From Paucibacter sp. B2R-40 (GTDB lineage: Bacteria > Pseudomonadota > Gammaproteobacteria > Burkholderiales > Burkholderiaceae_C), in the NCBI RefSeq assembly GCF_025717555.1, contig NZ_JAJIRP010000005.1, positions 1 through 64,000 of the forward strand: 64,000 bases of DNA, given 5' to 3'. Below, piece after piece: positions 62,021 to 64,000 of the stretch; within the stretch, counting starts at the first letter, position 1, and each line of letters starts with the position of its first letter. The position numbers were made by a program, and so were the translations under genes. The notes under the pieces are model-generated. The model was not told the DNA's origin. It made no database searches and saw nothing but the letters and a program-made list of their open reading frames with translations.

Positions 62021-63567
62021 TTCTTTGCTTGCTCCAAACGACTGGCGGGACCAAGTTTGCTGTCGGCCTCGATTTCACGCCGGCGCAGCCGTTCGCGCAG
62101 TAGCCCCAGCAAGGGCCAGCACAACAGCAACAGGGCCAAACTCATCAACGTGCCGACCAGCGGACCCGACCAGAAAATCCCCAAACTGCCCTGCGAGGAC
62201 AACATCGACTGGCGGAAATTGGTCTCTGCCATATCGCCGAGCACCAAGGCCAACACCAGCGGCGCCAAGGGATAGCGCAGCTTCTTGAACAAATAACCCA
62301 TCACCCCGAACACCAGCATCATGCCGACGTCAAACATCGAGCTGTGCACGGTGTAGGCGCCGACCGCGCACAAGACGATGATCATCGGCGCTACCAGCGA
62401 AAAGGGGATGCGCAGGATGGCGGCCCAGAACGGCACCGTCGTCAGCACCACAAGCAGGCCGACCAGATTGCCCAGATACATCGACGCGATGAGGCCCCAG
62501 ACGAATTCCTTTTGCTCGACAAACAGCATAGGCCCCGGCTGCAGGCCCCAGATCAGCAGGCCGCCCAGCAGCACGGCGGCTGTCGGTGAGCCCGGGATGC
62601 CCAGAGTCAGCATCGGCAACAAAGCAGCGGTGCCGGCGGCATGCGCAGCCGTCTCCGGCGCAATCACGCCCTCGATCGCCCCTTTACCGAACTTCTCGGG
62701 ATGTTTGGAAAAGCGCCTCGCCATGCCATAACTCATGAACGAAGCGGGTGTCGCGCCGCCGGGCGTGATGCCCATCCAGCAGCCGATCAAGGTACTGCGC
62801 AAGAACACTCGCCAATGCTTGATCAACTGAGCCCAGGTCTGCCAGACCACACGCGGATTGATGTGCGCGCTCTGCCCCTTGAAGGCCAGGCCCTCTTCCA
62901 TCGTCAGCAAAATTTCGCCGATGCCGAACAGACCGATCACGGCGATCAAAAAGTCAAAACCCTTCAGCAAAACCGTTGTGCCGTAAGTCATGCGCAACTG
63001 CCCGCTGACGGTATCCATGCCGACCGTGGCCAAGGCAAAACCGAGCAACATTGCGGCCAGCGTGCGCAGCGGCGGTTCGCGACTCATGCCGACAAAGCTG
63101 CAAAAGGTCAGGAACTGCACGGCAAACATCTGTGAAGGGCCAAAGTTCAGCGCAAAGCGCGCCAGCAGCGGCGCCAAAAAGGTGATCAGAATCACCGCGA
63201 ACAAAGCACCCACAAAGGACGAGGTAAAGGCAGTGGCCAGCGCCTGCGCCGCTCGGCCGTCGCGCGCCATCGGGTAGCCATCAAAAGTGGTCGCCACCGA
63301 CCAAGGCTCGCCGGGGATGTTGAACAAAATCGAGGTGATGGCGCCGCCAAACAAGGCTCCCCAGTAGATGCAAGACAGCATGATGATGGCCGAGGTCGGC
63401 GCCATCGTGAAGGTCAAGGGCAGCAATATCGCCACACCATTGGCCCCGCCCAGACCGGGCAGCACACCGATCAGCACGCCCAGCGTGATACCGATCAACA
63501 TATAGCCTAGGTTGGGCAGACTCATGGCCACGCCAAAGCCTTGCACCAGGTTGCCGAAGTCTTCCAT
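62017..63567 (-). CDS. tctA: Tripartite tricarboxylate transporter permease TctA
   Basis: The 516-residue permease has many hydrophobic segments and the TctA family motifs: GVLPGLGGANGVAILLPLTF near the N-terminus, and MGITPGGATPASFMSYGMARRFSKHPEKFGKGAIEGVIAPETAAHAAGTAALLPMLTLGIPGSPTAAVLLGGLLI in the middle. It imports tricarboxylates or other small organic acids with TctB and a periplasmic TctC receptor. TctC is not in the window; one lies upstream or elsewhere. The start is at 63567, 41 bases after tctB. Confidence 0.94.
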   Translation of the reverse strand: MEDFGNLVQGFGVAMSLPNLGYMLIGITLGVLIGVLPGLGGANGVAILLPLTFTMAPTSAIIMLSCIYWGALFGGAITSILFNIPGEPWSVATTFDGYPMARDGRAAQALATAFTSSFVGALFAVILITFLAPLLARFALNFGPSQMFAVQFLTFCSFVGMSREPPLRTLAAMLLGFALATVGMDTVSGQLRMTYGTTVLLKGFDFLIAVIGLFGIGEILLTMEEGLAFKGQSAHINPRVVWQTWAQLIKHWRVFLRSTLIGCWMGITPGGATPASFMSYGMARRFSKHPEKFGKGAIEGVIAPETAAHAAGTAALLPMLTLGIPGSPTAAVLLGGLLIWGLQPGPMLFVEQKEFVWGLIASMYLGNLVGLLVVLTTVPFWAAILRIPFSLVAPMIIVLCAVGAYTVHSSMFDVGMMLVFGVMGYLFKKLRYPLAPLVLALVLGDMAETNFRQSMLSSQGSLGIFWSGPLVGTLMSLALLLLCWPLLGLLRERLRRREIEADSKLGPASRLEQAKK

Positions 63568-63608
63568 CAGTGAGCCTTTGTTGGGCGCTCTAGTCTCGGG
63601 CTAAATAC

Positions 63609-64000
63609 TTAAAAGCCCAAAAGTTGTTCGAGTGGCCCCTTGGGTAGCGGCACCATAAAGCGCAATTCAAAAACAAAAAACAAAATCATCGACATCACAG
63701 GCGCCAACAACAGCGCCTTCCACCAGGCGTAGCCACCGTGGCGGCGCATGAAGAACACCAGCAATAGGGCTGAGGCGACATAGATACCCAAAGCTTGAAT
63801 AAGGCCGACATAGATCAGCATCGGCCAAAACACCGCCCAAACGCCAGCAGCCTCCGCTGGCTGGACGAAAACACGGGCGTCACCGCGCCAGCGCAGCAAT
63901 TGCTGCACAATCAACAGACCGCTGACCAGGGCCAAACCGATGCCGATATAAAAAGGGAAATAGCCGGCGCGCGGCCCGTCATCGGCCCAGCCGCGACCAA
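63609..64000 (-). CDS. Tripartite tricarboxylate transporter small subunit TctB (5' end beyond the window)
   Basis: The visible part, about 130 residues, begins inside the protein at GRGWADDGPRAGYFPFYIGIG, a highly conserved TctB segment, and continues with four hydrophobic helices to the C-terminus. The true start lies right of 64000. TctB is the small membrane subunit that pairs with TctA. The order tctB-tctA-panE is on the minus strand. Confidence 0.85.
   Translation of the reverse strand, partial: GRGWADDGPRAGYFPFYIGIGLALVSGLLIVQQLLRWRGDARVFVQPAEAAGVWAVFWPMLIYVGLIQALGIYVASALLLVFFMRRHGGYAWWKALLLAPVMSMILFFVFELRFMVPLPKGPLEQLLGF

Overview
The window reads as a chromosomal segment of a betaproteobacterium, order Burkholderiales, most likely from the Leptothrix/Rubrivivax/Roseateles neighbourhood. 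I infer this from the thrS-infC-rpmI-rplT-pheS-pheT-ihfA-merR-tRNA-Pro order, from glnA next to a DUF4124 gene and ntrB-ntrC, from a tripartite tricarboxylate (Tct) transporter, and from a base composition of roughly 60% G+C by eye. I recognised no phage, integrase, complete insertion sequence or CRISPR array.

Layout. Positions 1-9000 are gene-poor and accessory-looking: a degenerate GGDEF protein in AT-richer DNA, a VOC protein, a secreted protein with two HExxH motifs, a small flagellar-rod-like protein, a D-Ala-D-Ala carboxypeptidase (dacA), a cysteine-rich orphan and DNA polymerase II (polB). Two copies of a 125-bp dispersed repeat lie at 3.3 and 8.8 kb. Positions 9000-13300 hold a minus-strand ECF42-type sigma factor cluster with two DGPF/YCII proteins, two VOC-fold proteins, an SRPBCC protein and a DUF1428 protein. 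Positions 13.8-16.1 kb carry an S41-like peptidase, a small orphan and an Ala/Lys/His-rich exported protein. Positions 16.4-24.7 kb are the translation operon, transcribed leftwards from a promoter just downstream of a patatin-like gene.

Positions 24.7-44.8 kb hold a patatin-like protein, a TonB-dependent receptor, Tex, a DUF6502-DUF5666 pair divergent from an IorAB-type molybdenum hydroxylase, a MipA/OmpV protein, a BaiN-like flavoprotein, a large TPR-GAF histidine kinase with a single-domain response regulator, and SDR, GST, GNAT and CurA-like genes. Positions 44.9-48.2 kb carry two tandem chemoreceptors behind a FliA-type promoter. Positions 48.2-54.2 kb are a beta-oxidation operon with a TetR-type palindrome upstream. 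Positions 54.3-59.3 kb hold ntrC, ntrB, a DUF4124 gene and glnA. The right end has a CinA-like protein, an EI24 protein, panE, tctA and a tctB gene cut by the window edge.

The most interesting signals are regulatory RNA. Upstream of thrS I read a 23-codon leader peptide with seven Thr codons, four of them consecutive. It is followed by an intrinsic terminator whose 5' arm can instead pair with the end of the leader coding region. This is a textbook attenuator design, but on threonyl-tRNA synthetase. The glnA 5' region has a good sigma-54 promoter, an NtrC site and, in the predicted leader RNA, three tandem 27-nt repeats that each fold into a hairpin with a GNRA tetraloop. infC appears to start at a rare ATC codon. 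polB has alanine where other family B polymerases have the conserved motif B tyrosine. Everything here is by reading alone; no search or folding program was run.
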